Source: Pinus tabuliformis (taxonomy: Eukaryota > Streptophyta > Pinopsida > Pinales > Pinaceae). From it: a DNA stretch of 64,000 nt. Shown here piece after piece: positions 31,441-43,000 of this stretch; within the stretch, counting starts at the first letter, position 1, and each line of letters starts with the position of its first letter. A program made the translations under genes and the position numbers. The DNA lies in NCBI GenBank assembly GCA_031772625.1, contig CM062817.1:885522184-885586183 (forward strand). The letters run 5' to 3'. A model generated the notes under the pieces. It did not search any database. It was not told the origin of the DNA and was given only the letters and a program-made list of their open reading frames with translations.

Positions 31441-34020
31441 AACAATGAAGGATACATAGCCCACATTTGATCATCTATCTCCCATGTAGCTTCATCGGGT
31501 CCAAAGTTCTTCCAATGCACTTTAACCTTCTTGATTTCTTGGTTCCAGAGCATGAGCATCTTTTTCTGCAAAATGCGCTAAGGTTCTGGAAGGAATTCTC
31601 CTTCTAGATCCACCTGCAATACAGAAAAATCAATGACATGATCGAGATCTTTAACATATATTTTAAGCAATGAAACATGGAAAACATCATGGACTTTCAT
31701 TGTCAGAGGCAATGAAAGTATATAGGCCACTAGTCCAATCCTCTCAAGGATCCATGTTTCATTGTTCCATAAGACCAAGGTTCCAACTTCACACATGACC
31801 CAATCCTCAAGGATCTCTTCTTGGGATTGATGCACAAGTACACATGTTCCCCAACTTGAAACTCCTTAAACAACTTGTGTTGATCTGGGTAATTTTTTTG
31901 TTTGTCCTATGTTGCCTTTATATCCTTCTTGATTACTTGCATTTCATGTTCCATCTCTGCCAACATGCCTAGTCCAATCAACATCTTGTTCAATAGATCA
32001 CTCCAACTGATAGGAGTATTATAACTTCTCTCACAGAGTGCCTCAAACGAATTCATCCTCGGTGACTTCTGATACCCATTGTTGTAATAAAACTCAGCCA
32101 GTGGAAGATACTCTTCCCACTTTCGTTGTTGATGCATCACATACATTCCAACATGTCCTCCATAATCCTGTTGGCCCTCTCTATGTGTTCATCTATCTGT
32201 AGATGATAAGTTGTGTTGAAGGCCAAATTTGTACCCAAACCTGCAAATAACTCCTTCCAAAACTTGGAAGTGAACTTAGCATCCCTTTCTGACATAATAT
32301 TCTTTGTAACACCATGCAATCTTACTACATATCTTATTAAGACATGTGATACATCATTAGTTGAATAAATAGACTTCACTGAAATGAAATATGATACATT
32401 TGTCAACTTTTCCACCACAACCACGATAGAATCATTTTTTCTTAATTTCCTCATCAAAACTATAATGAAGTCCATGGAAATGACCTCCCATTTCCACTCT
32501 AGAATTGGAATCAGTTGTAGTAATCTGCCTAGAAGCTTACACTGTGTTTTTACATATTGACAATCCAAGCACCTAGCCACAAACTCTACCACTTCCTTCT
32601 TCATATTCGGCTAATAATAGAACTTCTTCACCATTGTCAATGTCTTATGATATCCTAGGTGACCTGAATATGACTTAGCATGAAATTCCCTCAAGATAAT
32701 ATTCTTGAGCTCATTGTTGTCCAACACATAGATCATACCCCTAAATATCACCAAACCGTTTGTTGTGAGACGATAGTCCACATCTTGATCACATGTATCC
32801 TTTTGTAACCTGTGCCTAATCTCCCTATACCTGTCATCTTGTTGACCTGCTTTTAAGATGCAATCTTGTAAATATGTCCCATACGAACTCATAAATGTTA
32901 TATGATTCATTTGCACTCTCATGCTAAGAGCATCTCCCACCCTATTCTCTTTCCCTTTAATGTACCTGATCTCAAAGTCAAACTCATCGATCATGTCCAA
33001 CCATCTAGCATTCCTAGCATTCAGATTCGGTTGGTCAAACAAGTAACTCAATCCACCATGATCACTTATCAATACAAACCTCCTACCAAGAAGATAGTGC
33101 CTCCCCATCTTAAATGCATAGATGATTGTTACCAAATCAACATCATGTGTAACATAATTCGGCTCGTGCCTATTCAATTTCCTTTATTCATAAAATAACA
33201 CCTATCCCCCTTACATCAAGACTCCATCAAGTCCTCTATTGTAAGAATCTATACACCATGAACACTTTATCTAGATTTGTAGTCTTTAGAAACAGAGAAT
33301 TAGTTAACAACTACTTCAACTGCTTGAGACTAGTTGCATATTCCCTTTTCCATTCAAATTTCTTACCTTTTCTTTGCAATGATGTTATAGGATAAGCAAT
33401 ATGTGATAGTTTCCTTATGAACATCCTGTAATAACTTTCTAACCCCATAAATGACTTTATCTCATCCACATTCTTAACAGCTTCCCGTTCCATAATAGCT
33501 TTTATCTTTTCTAGATCCACTATTATGCCTTCCTTGGAAGCAACATGCCCCAAGTAATGTACCTGTTTCTAAAAGAAATTTCATTTGCTAAGCTTGGAAT
33601 ACAACTAATGTTATCTTAGCAACCTCAACACTATTTCTAAATGTTCAGAATGTTCTTCCTCATTCTTAGAATATATCAATATATCATCAATGAACGTAAT
33701 AACAAATTTGTCAAGATAAGGACATAACACACTATTCATGAAGCACGTAAAGGTAGATGGAGCATTAGTTAGACCAAAAGGAACTACAACAAACTCATAA
33801 TTCCCATACCTGGTCTGGAAAGAAGTCTTGTAAATATCCTCTTCTTTAATGCATACTTAGTGGTATCCTGATCTCAAGTCAATCTTTGAGAACATCGTTT
33901 CTCCCTTCAACTGATCAAATAAGTCATCAATCCTTGACAATGGATACATGTTCTTGATGGTCACCTTGTTCAAATTCATGTCATCAATGCATATCCTAAG
34001 AGTACCATCCTTCTAGAAAA
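31441..34020 (-). pseudogene. pol: Chromovirus pol: RT, RNase H, integrase, chromodomain (5' truncated)
   Basis: Minus strand, entering RT at [18 protein letters not shown] (about 34015), then [26 protein letters not shown], catalytic [28 protein letters not shown], RNase H and connection GRRFVLISDHGGLSYLF, then the integrase zinc finger ARCLDCQYVKTQC and core with ISMDFI, SERDAKFTS and IDEHIERANRI. The C-terminus has LPLTMKVHDVFHVSLLK and a chromodomain-like KVKVHWKNFGPDEATWE (about 31470-31530), which marks the chromovirus clade and targets integration to chromatin. Stops occur at about 33843, 33582, 33564, 32609, 32135 and 31576. RT starts abruptly at the LINE junction at 34020; gag and protease are absent. 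Confidence 0.87.
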
Positions 34021-34590
34021 CTTGTTAATATACTCAGCATGGGAGGGTTTATTAAGCAAATTTGAGAGAAAAATATCTCGTTGGAGCTTCAAATCCCTCA
34101 ATCTTGCAAGAAGACTTATCCTCTTGAAATATACTCTTGAATTCCTACCTAATTACCTCTTTTATGCCTTAGTAATATTTAAAGTTATCCTAAATAAAAC
34201 TACAAATATTCAAAGAAAATTCCTATGGAGTAGACTAAGGTTCGAATTTAAATGGGCTCAAATAGTCAAGGACAAAATATATAAGCCTAAAGGAAAGGGG
34301 GGGTTAGTATTATAAGCTATATTTTAGCTGCAAAAACTTGGTGGAGATCATTCACCTCCCCAGGTAAGCTATGGATTCAGTTCTAGAGGAAAAAATACAT
34401 ACCAAACATTAAATAACACAACCTTATCAAAATATATGGGCAAACAAAGGGTTCTTAAATAGGGAACAATTCCTAGAGGAACCTCCATTTCATCCAAGAA
34501 CATTGCTTTTAGGAGGTGAGAGATGGAAACTATGCTTTTCACAAGATCCAGGAAGACGATTCACTCCAAGAAGTAAAAAATAGGTTCATT
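34021..34590 (+). pseudogene. LINE ORF2 C-terminal fragment
   Basis: Reads WEGLLSKFERKISRWSFKSL, LARRLILLKYTLEFLPNYL, NIQRKFLWSRLRFEFKWAQI, then VKDKIYKPKGKGGLVL, the order found after the RT domain of plant L1-type LINEs (RKFLW, PKxxGGL). Stops appear from 34313 on, and an amphipathic continuation (LQKLGGDHSPPQ) follows out of frame. The fragment is bounded by a gypsy RT on one side and an LTR-like sequence starting at 34592 on the other. No poly-A tail or RT catalytic core is present. Confidence 0.65.
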
Positions 34591-34591
34591 A

Positions 34592-36448
34592 TGTAATGCC
34601 CTCCTCCCATATCTACCCAAGTAACCAGCCTTTTGTCGCACAAAGTGTCTAGGCACCGCAACAACGCTCAGAGTAAGGGTTGTCACTCTTAATTATTACT
34701 CACTCTGTTTAGACTCTCTCCTAGACAAGTCAAGGGGGGTAGTCCCTAAGGTAAATGGATGAAGATAGCCTGTGAAACACATACTCTAGGAGATTTTAAT
34801 GATGGACAACTTGATGAATCTAAAGCGAGTCTAGGTCAATTAAGATAGATAAATCAAAATAAGACACAATCCCAAGATATAAATGACTACAGACCAGTGC
34901 CTTTAATATTTGAATTAACCATCGACTAAATAAAACAAGTTATCCAGAACAATTTTCCAATATGTGACGAATAATGACAATCATGAATAATCAATATAAA
35001 CGCCCAAAACTGTATCATGCAAGAGATTACAAAAGAATGATTTTCATTAGGATTTCAGATCTAGAACAATAAACTTTCTCCAAATGTCAATATGATTTAA
35101 AATATTTATCACACTAGACAGTAGATGAAAAATGCATTTAATCACCAAATAACACTAAGAAACTTCAAATTTAAATCTTAATTATTCCTTAGGCAATAAC
35201 AGGAAATAAAATAAAACAAAGGGTTAATAAATTAAAATTTTAATGGGTCATAGGCCACATTAAAAATTTTAATGTGAATGCTCAAATCCCTTTAATTTAT
35301 TTCATTTTTAATTTTTAGATTTTTTTATGTTTTTCAAATCTTTTAGAATTGTTTTTAATGTTTTTTCAAAACTTTTAGATTTTTTATATTTTTTGAAAAT
35401 TTTAAATGTTTTTAATTTTTAATTTTTAGGATTTTTCAGATTTTTGAATGTTTTTAATTTTTATATTTTTTTAATATTAATAAAAAATCAAAATCATAAA
35501 TAAAAAATAAAAAAGTTGGAATCAAATCAAATCAAAACCAAAATCGAATTTAAAAAAAACGAATCTAATTAAAATTGAAAAGAATTGGAATCTGAATATA
35601 TGAAACCTAAAAAATATTCATGCGACTAACCCTAACCTAAATATACAAAACAGAGCTAAACTAAACAAAAATGAAACCTAACCTAACTAACACATATATA
35701 CAAATAAAATAAATCAAATGTTTTGTTGTTGTGGTATGCAGGTCTTGCAGTGGCAGAGGAACTTGACGTCGGGGAGAGCTTGGAGACTGCGGAAAGGGAA
35801 AGACGGCAGCAAACAGAGAGGAGGGTGAGAAGTTCTGCTCGACGGGTTTGATGGAGCGGACGCAACAGATGGAAGAGGCAACACGAAGAAGAAGTTGTTT
35901 GTTGCTAGTGATGTAGGCGAGGACTGTGATGAAGATGGAACTGCGATGGTAGAGGGACGTGAGGCTGCGTGCAGGAGTTCAAGGGAAAATCGATGAGGAG
36001 AAGGGAAGTGCGGACAGTCAAATGGAGCTGGAAGAGAGGATTGGGAGTGAAAGGAAGATTGTTTTTCAGTTTGAGCCAGCGAGGAGGATGTAGCAGAAAT
36101 GGACAGCGCGAGGAGTGAAGAAATCAGAGGTTATGGGCAGCGTAGGAGAGGGATCCGCTAGCGAGTGAGGAAGTTGCAAGATCGAGGAAGGATACGGTTG
36201 CATATGCAAGGGTTTTAGAAGGACGTGGACATCATATTTGTAGGCAGTGATGACAACAAGGGTTTTACGCAAACTTGCTCAAAAATTTTGAAATTTTCCT
36301 GCAACAAAGAAAACGAAAACCCTAGGCAACGGACAAGTAGCCAAAGAACTGGAGAAAAAAATCACAAATTAAAATGTTCTACTCTGCGTAAGATTTATTA
36401 ATTGAAAACCCTGTAAAATCATCTCCAGATATATCTATATCTATATCT

Positions 36449-36521
<73 letters not shown>

Positions 36522-38276
36522 AGAACCAAAAAAAAAACCCCTTGGACTGCAAAATAATAACCCCGCAAAAGTTGGTTTTGAGGCCAGATCTTACCCTCCA
36601 AGGCCTAGATCTGGCTTCAAATCAAACTTCACCTTCAGATCTGCAACTTGTACCTGAAAACAAAAACACCCAGAACCCAGATATACAAAAAATAAATAAA
36701 ACCCCAGGAACCCAAGTCAGAAAACCCAAAAACTTTACAGATCTATCAGATCTGGAGAGTGTGAGTCTAAATCCGCTCCCAGATCTGATGATCTAAGGCT
36801 CTTAAAAGCCAGATTTATCAATTTAGCACAAAAAGAAAAAAATAAAAGGAGGTGCTTCGCCCAAAACCCTGCATGCATCACCAATAAAAATCGTATGATA
36901 AGCCCGGGATCAAATCAAGTTGGGCTCTTTAGAAAATACAAATCGGGTGTTGGCTGGTCCAACTGAAAAACTTCCCCGAACGCCCGATGATCTAAAAAAT
37001 CAAGAATTTCCTGCAAAACTCGATCCAACCATTAAAATAGAGCGATAAAATGGCAGTAAAATTCCAGACAAATAGAGATACCTATTATTACATTCAAAAT
37101 TTAGATTATCACTTAAACCCCAGCGATTGAGCAAGATACCTGTACTCAAATCATTCTTCAGAAAGCTATCATCAAAAGCTAAAAAGAAATACATGCATGA
37201 AAATGATACATCTTACAGTATTTCCATGAAGAGTAACACCAACAAAAATTAACCCCAAAGTATTTCTTTATTTCTCATAAAAATATTACAAGAGAGATTT
37301 TCGCTTAGCACGACTCAAATGTCAGATCTATTGACTGACAAATGACCTCCTATTTAAAGATAAGTCGTCCAACAGCTAATTCGAGTGATCCTCGTCAAAG
37401 CAATCTCGACCGTTGACGAGGATCAAAATTTCTTTTAATCTCGTATGTCGAAATTTTAAATTCTTGAGGAAATTCAAATTGTTCAATTAAATGCATTTTA
37501 ATTAATTCAAAAATTAAATTTTTGAATTAATTTCCTCAAAATTTTGACTTTGACTTAACCCAGGGACCAAAGGCTTAAAATTTAACAAAATAATCAATTT
37601 ACCTTAGTCCCAGTACCTCTCAAATTTTGATTTTTAAGGACCAACGAATTTTGCCTTCGGAGAATTTAAATTTACCTATGACCTAGAATTAATAAATTTC
37701 TGGCTTAGAATTTAATTAATTAACCTATGAGGGAATAAATTATTTTTCCAACCCTCAAGACACTTTACATCATGATTTTCATAATCTTTTACATCACAAG
37801 GGGGAAAACCCATTTGAAATAGACCCTCATAGACTACCCATTTCTGCGACACAAATATAATTCAGCAGACCAAGCAATTTGTAATAAAATAACCTAACCA
37901 AATAGTTAGGATTATTCCCAAATCACTTTTACATAGACTCAATCTAGAACACTATGACTCGCCTAAGATCCCGGTGACAAAATCCATTCCAGCTTTGGGG
38001 TAAGTCTAAAGGAAAACTCTGACGACAATTCGAGAATGGATCAGTCAGACAAAAAACCTCCAGGAATGTAGATCATCACCAGAAAAGTAGGTTTACCTAG
38101 GCAATTACATACACGACACGGGTCTGCTGAGATTATTTACATTTTACACATGTAGAAAGGGTTTACAATATAACATGATGATCAGGCTGATGATGATAGT
38201 TGAACAGCATGGACATGTCAATCATGCGCTATCCCTTTTGCGAAAAAAGTGGGTGTACTGCTATGGGTTGTTGACA
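34592..38276 (-). repeat. LTR-like block, about 3.7 kb, boundaries tentative
   Basis: Begins TGTAATGCCCTCCTCCCA, close to the TGTAACACCCTCCTCCCA start of the chromovirus LTRs, and could end GGGTTGTTGACA at 38276 (minus-strand start TGTCAACAACCC). Flanking 5-mers (catta, cgtag) do not match, so it may be truncated or composite. Contents: very AT-rich DNA (35200-35640), a GC-richer purine block (35740-36160) that could be a transcribed leader, a compound microsatellite (36426-36519), and no gene. Small frames at 35683-35865 and 36066-36272 lack motifs. Confidence 0.4.
36426..36519. repeat. Compound microsatellite (TATATC)n(TA)n
   Basis: About seven hexamer units (atatctatatct) followed by about 25 TA dinucleotides. 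On the minus strand it yields a spurious IYIYI..RYRYRY frame. Confidence 0.95.
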
Positions 38277-38284
38277 CGTAGTGG

Positions 38285-39809
38285 TCAACACATCCAACCG
38301 AGGTAAACATGTGGCAAGGGTCTACTATGATATGATTCAACCTCCTAGGTGTCCTTAAAGAAGTGGAATCGATGAAAACACATCAAACATACCTTCCACA
38401 TCAACAACAACACTCCCAAGAGCCATCCTAACCACACAGGTATCATTCCCCTAGGTCCCACTGAGTTTTAAGTTATTAAACCTCTAGACGCTCCCATGCT
38501 ATGGGCATGCCAGCATCCATAGAGCTCTAGACTCTCCCACAAGCCTGCATGCCTACGTCTAGGGACTTTTACCAACAAACTTGTGCCAAAGTCTACGGAA
38601 TTTAAGGCACTTTCCAAGCCCAGAATTTTGGCCACTTCCCAGAACTTGATGTAACTTCCAGAATCCATTAAACATGTAATGAAAAGACTAATAAACCAAA
38701 AATTAACTCCAGGACTACACCTAACCATCCCCAACCGAGATTGACATTTTGGCAAACACTTTGAATCAATGCAATCTACAGGTCTAGGGTACAAGACAGA
38801 GCATTAATCACTGATACATCATATGAGTCTTGAAAAGAAGGATCACCACCCTCTTCCATTAACTATTTTGACATCAAATATGTATTTCATCCATTATCCT
38901 TTTAATTACAAGTAAATACAACAAATAACCATGACAATAACCAGTCATATAACCATGCTTATAACCAGCATTAAACCATGAAAATAACAGTGAGATAACA
39001 ACCATTAAATCCACCTATAAACAAGTAAAAAATCAAGAGAACTTATCTTTAATTAAACATAGCAAAATCCAACCAAGTTCAGGACTTCCACGTACCGCCC
39101 GAATATAGACATGGCTGAACCAAATCTTTCTTCCATCCAGTCACCCCCATTCCATATTCCAAGCATGAATGTGGGATCTCATGGATAAACGAATCCAAAA
39201 ACAACCAAGGGAATCTAGAGGTTAAACCACCTCCACCATCACCAAACTGTGATCACACCAAAATCGGTGCTCTGATCACAAAATCGAACCGAACTTGGAA
39301 TTCCATCTGGAATCCATCATTATCCTTGAGGAACTTTTCGTCTCCTTCATTTCCCTTTACTTGCTTTTCCTTCCTTGTTCCAAAGCTAAAGTGCTCCAAG
39401 AAAATTCTAAGTGTCCAAGAGTGAGAGAGAGAGAGAGAATATTGAGAGAGCGCAAAAACTGAACTGACCAAGCCTCCCAACTGATCCTTAGAAGCCTTTT
39501 CATCAATGAGGCCTTTATTTTCTTAAATTACCATTATTTTCTTTCATTTTCCTCCTCACATGCAACCTGTGACCTTTCACCTTAATTTTCTCCTAATTTC
39601 CTTTATTTTCATAAATAAATGTGCCAAAAATGTTTTTTACCTTTTTAATGCCTTTTCCTTTGTCAATTTCCTTAGTCATAAACACATCCAGTGATGCCCA
39701 CTAGGATATATTTTCCCAACATTCAGCTTGGAATAAATGTCCCTTAATCGTGGTCTTATTTTTCCTTTATTAACTTTTATTACATGGAATTTTCACCAGG
39801 GATGTTATA
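38285..39809 (-). repeat. 3' LTR of the outer chromovirus-type element (left end damaged)
   Basis: From ccgaggtaaacatgtgg onward it aligns with the 62.05 kb LTR (same order of ctatgatatgattcaacct, ccacacaggtatcat, tgtaacttccagaatcc, and so on), at roughly 85-88 percent identity by eye in the first 300 bases. The first 40 or so bases of the LTR are missing or scrambled at 38277-38290. The end at 39809 (gatgttata) is followed by a polypurine tract. A (GA)n run lies at 39424-39438. Confidence 0.75.
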
Positions 39810-39826
39810 GAACCCTCCCCCTTGGG
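39810..39826 (-). promoter_or_regulatory. Polypurine tract of the outer chromovirus-type element
   Basis: The minus strand reads ccaagggggagggttc immediately before the LTR start TATAACATCC. Parallel to the tract at 31167-31183. Confidence 0.75.
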
Positions 39827-40046
39827 GAACATCATCCTTGGTGTTAAACCACACCAATACCTCAACAAAATTGTTGAAAAGAAAACATACTTCCCATGGA
39901 GCTTTATAACTTAGCTCTTTGCAATATTTACAATGAAAGACCTACTCAAAAGCAAAACATCATGACAACATGACCAGATAACAACCATGCCACTTATTGG
40001 AGCTTTATAACATAGCTCATTACACTATTTTCAACAACCACATATA
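39827..40046. other. Internal 3' noncoding DNA of the outer element
   Basis: Similar to 31184-31400 of the related copy, including the cccatggagctttataact and cttattggagctttataac pair. It is broken at 40046 by the copia-type insertion, and ATATA is duplicated at 47741-47745. Confidence 0.6.
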
Positions 40047-41333
40047 TGTTGAAGAAAGTGTAACTAGATTCAGTCTTCATAATGACGTGATCTTTGTAAA
40101 TGATGAAATAAAAGAAATAAAATTATTTTTTTATGCCTTGCTACATGGGTCTCATGAGAAAGAGGTTTATTTGTATTGTATCCCATTGAGATCCTTAGGA
40201 TTTATTATTAATTCAAAGAGTCAATGTCATGTATGAAGAAGCTCTTCTTGACCCTATGTTTAATGTATTCAGGTCTATATAAATGTGTAGAAGCCCTCCA
40301 AAGACAAACACAATCCCTCTTGAAGAAGTTGGCCTCCAAATGATATAAAAATAAGTCATATCGACTCATATAAGGAGACACAATAGTTCACTCTCCCATG
40401 TCAGATTATGTGCATGACTAACAACTATAAATAGGCATGTAAGATCCGCATTAAAAATAGAACAGGAACTCGGATGCCTCTAAAACATTGGTGGTAATTA
40501 CAGTGAGTAATTAGAGTCTTAAGACCTCGCAAATCTCATAGATATTTGTTCTTTGGATGGGTACCACAGAGATGAATTTTTTGGTCTCCTCACTATCTTA
40601 ATGAATATCGTCTCAGCCTCCTCACAGACTCAGTGATCACTGAAGCAGAATTATAGTCTCGACATATTTGTGAAGAGGAGGATCTTGAAGTGACACTCTT
40701 TGTCTCGACCTACATTCTAGATGCAATCATAATCTCAACATAGAAGTAATCATGTAGACACAGTCATGATCTTGATGAAGGCATAGACACAAGGTCATAA
40801 TCTCAGTGAATCTAGGTGCAGCTCTCATATATAAATACATATCTCAATGCACATATCTCGTTTTTTTGGTGTAGATCTCGATCAAGGTGTAGTAGAGTTG
40901 CAGTAGTCATGATCTTGGTTATGGCCTCAGTGTTTCAGCGATAATGATCTCGATGGTGCATTAGTAATGGCCTCAGTGTAGCAGCAGTGATGATGATGAT
41001 CTCAACAATGACAAAGAAGAGGATTGGTGTCTTGGTCTTGGAGTGGCCTAATAGTTCAAGGGTCATGATCTTGGTATTCGTCAATTGGAATCTCTATCAG
41101 AAGAATTTTGTGTGGTTTTTCCTCTCAAAGAGTGAGAGGTTTTGGCTTGGCAGAAAACCAACATCTTGTGTTCTTGTCTCTTTTGTTTGGGTGACTATAT
41201 GATGGACTAAGAAGACCCACTCCAATAATAACAAGAGAATATTGTGTTAATAGGAAAAGTTAAAAATTCCTCACAAATAGTTATCATGGCGAGAATAATA
41301 TCATTAACTTTATTTGCCCTAGATTATTCAACA
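40047..41333 (+). repeat. 5' LTR of the non-autonomous copia-type element
   Basis: Starts TGTTGAAGAAAGTGTAAC, ends GATTATTCAACA, 1287 bp. Aligns along its length with 46443-47740 with many substitutions and small indels. Repeated tctcgatg / gatctcgatg words mark its second half. Confidence 0.9.
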
Positions 41334-41345
41334 TGGTATCATAGC
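41334..41345 (+). other. Primer-binding site (initiator tRNA-Met type)
   Basis: tggtatcatagc immediately after the 5' LTR. Same variant as at 8602-8613, one base from tggtatcagagc. Confidence 0.85.
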
Positions 41346-41384
41346 TAAGTTGTTGAAGTCAAAGGAATGGAATAAAACAGACAT

Positions 41385-43000
41385 TCAAGGATCAAGCTTC
41401 AAGAAGGGCATCAAAGCAAGTTAAAGGGCTTCGTGTTTCAAAACCTACATCAACAAGCTCATCATTTCATGTGGATGGGATTCCTCCAACAGTTTTATCT
41501 GGTAATAAAATACAAGAAGGATGTTATCAACAAAGTAGCATATATGCTTTCTTTCCCTCCTATTTCTGCATCTATAGTTTTGCAAAATGCTTCTTTATTG
41601 TTAGAAAGTTATGTTGAACAATATGCTAACAATAATGATTTTAAAGAGATTTATGCAAAATTGACTCATGGATCGCAGGTGGACAATTATTATTTATAGG
41701 CAAAACTATTGTATCACCTTGGAAAACTGTGTATACCCATTGATGAAAGGGTACATGTAATCCAAGAGGCTCATACCTCTCTTGTGTCTGGTCATTTTGG
41801 GGTTGAAAAAACTTTGTCATTTGCAGAGGTTTTGTTTTTGGCCTCATACGTAAAACATTGTGACTCATTTTGTAAAGGGTTGTGTTTTTTGTTTTGTTTC
41901 AAATCCCTTTAATAGAAAACTTGGGCTCTACACACCATTCCCTATTCCGAGTCAACCATGGGAAAGTGTGTCCATGGATTTTGTAGCTAGTTTTCCTATG
42001 TCTAGGAAAGGTCACGACTATTTGTATGTCGTCGTGGATCGTTTTAGTAAAATGTGTATTTTAATGCCTTGTAAAAAGCAGGTCATTGTTGAGCAGACTG
42101 CTTATATTTTATTTCAGCATGTCTAGGTCCACTTTCGATTGCCCACATCTATTGTGACATACCGATACTCTCGCTTTCTTGGAGAGTTCTGGACTAGCTT
42201 GTGGAGAATGATAGACACTAAGACGAAAAGGAGTATGGCATTTCATCCACAGACTAATGGGCAGACCGAGGTCGTCAACCGCACCGTGGTATACTTGTTA
42301 CGAGGCTATTGTGGAAAACATCCCAAGTTGTGGGATGAACAACTTCCTTATGTGCAGCATGCATACAATCGAGCAAAACATTCATCCACACAGAGCTCGC
42401 CATTTTGATTATCTGCTAAGGGATCCCTTAGACATGGTCTTTGGGAAAGATGAGGTTGGAAATGGATGAGATGATAGGGACAAAGCACAGAAGTTTATTC
42501 AGCGGATATAGGTGATTCATCAAGCAGTACACGAGCAGCTGGAGAAGATTCAGGCTTGGTATAAAGCTCGACATGATAAGCACCGAGTTGAGCATCAGTT
42601 TCAAGTTGGGGCCAAGGTATGGCTTCGTATAAGAAAGGATAAAATGAAGGGGGAAGGGAATAAATTGAGACCCATTCGATATGGTCCCTTTACCATATTG
42701 GCAAAGATTGGAGACAATGCTTTTCGTCTTGACTTGCCTCCTTAGATGCAAATGTACTCAGTGGTGAATGTTGAAAACATGAAGCTTTGCGAACCTCCAT
42801 TGATTATGGATACCGAAGAGGTTACACAGATTCCTGCAGTGGATGATTTTTCACCAAAGTATCTAGACAAGTTACCCAAAGATATCGTACTTGACAGGAA
42901 AACCAGAACTTCATGACGGGGAGATGTGGAGTACTTGTGTGTTGGCTTCAAAGGAATGCATCCGAGTAAATATCGATGGATGGAGAAATAAAATGTGAGG
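41385..43000 (+). pseudogene. pol: Gypsy RNase H tail, integrase and C-terminal segment
   Basis: Reads QQAHHFMWMGFLQQFYLVIK and NKVAYMLSFPPIS (end of gypsy RNase H), YHLGKLCIPIDERVHVIQEA, the integrase finger region GHFGVEKTLSF, then PWESVSMDFVASFPMSRKGH, VVVDRFSKM, the FHPQTNGQTEVVNRTVVYLL core and WDEQLPYVQHAYNRAKHSST, followed by a GPFTILAKIGDNAFRLDLPP C-terminal SH3-like part and GMHPSKYRW near 42955-42975. Core acids are visible at MDF and QTEV; the second one reads TYRYSRF where SDRDSRF is usual, so it is lost. Frameshifts at about 41870 and 42410, and stops at 41697, 42124, 42406 and 42743, break it. It is a passenger inside copia-type LTRs. Confidence 0.85.

Noticed and set aside
36419..36601. 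Tyr/Ile/Arg repeat frame
   Set aside because: Read from the compound (TATATC)n(TA)n microsatellite.
34592..38276. Complete solo LTR with target duplication
   Set aside because: Flanks catta and cgtag do not match, so only an LTR-like block is claimed.
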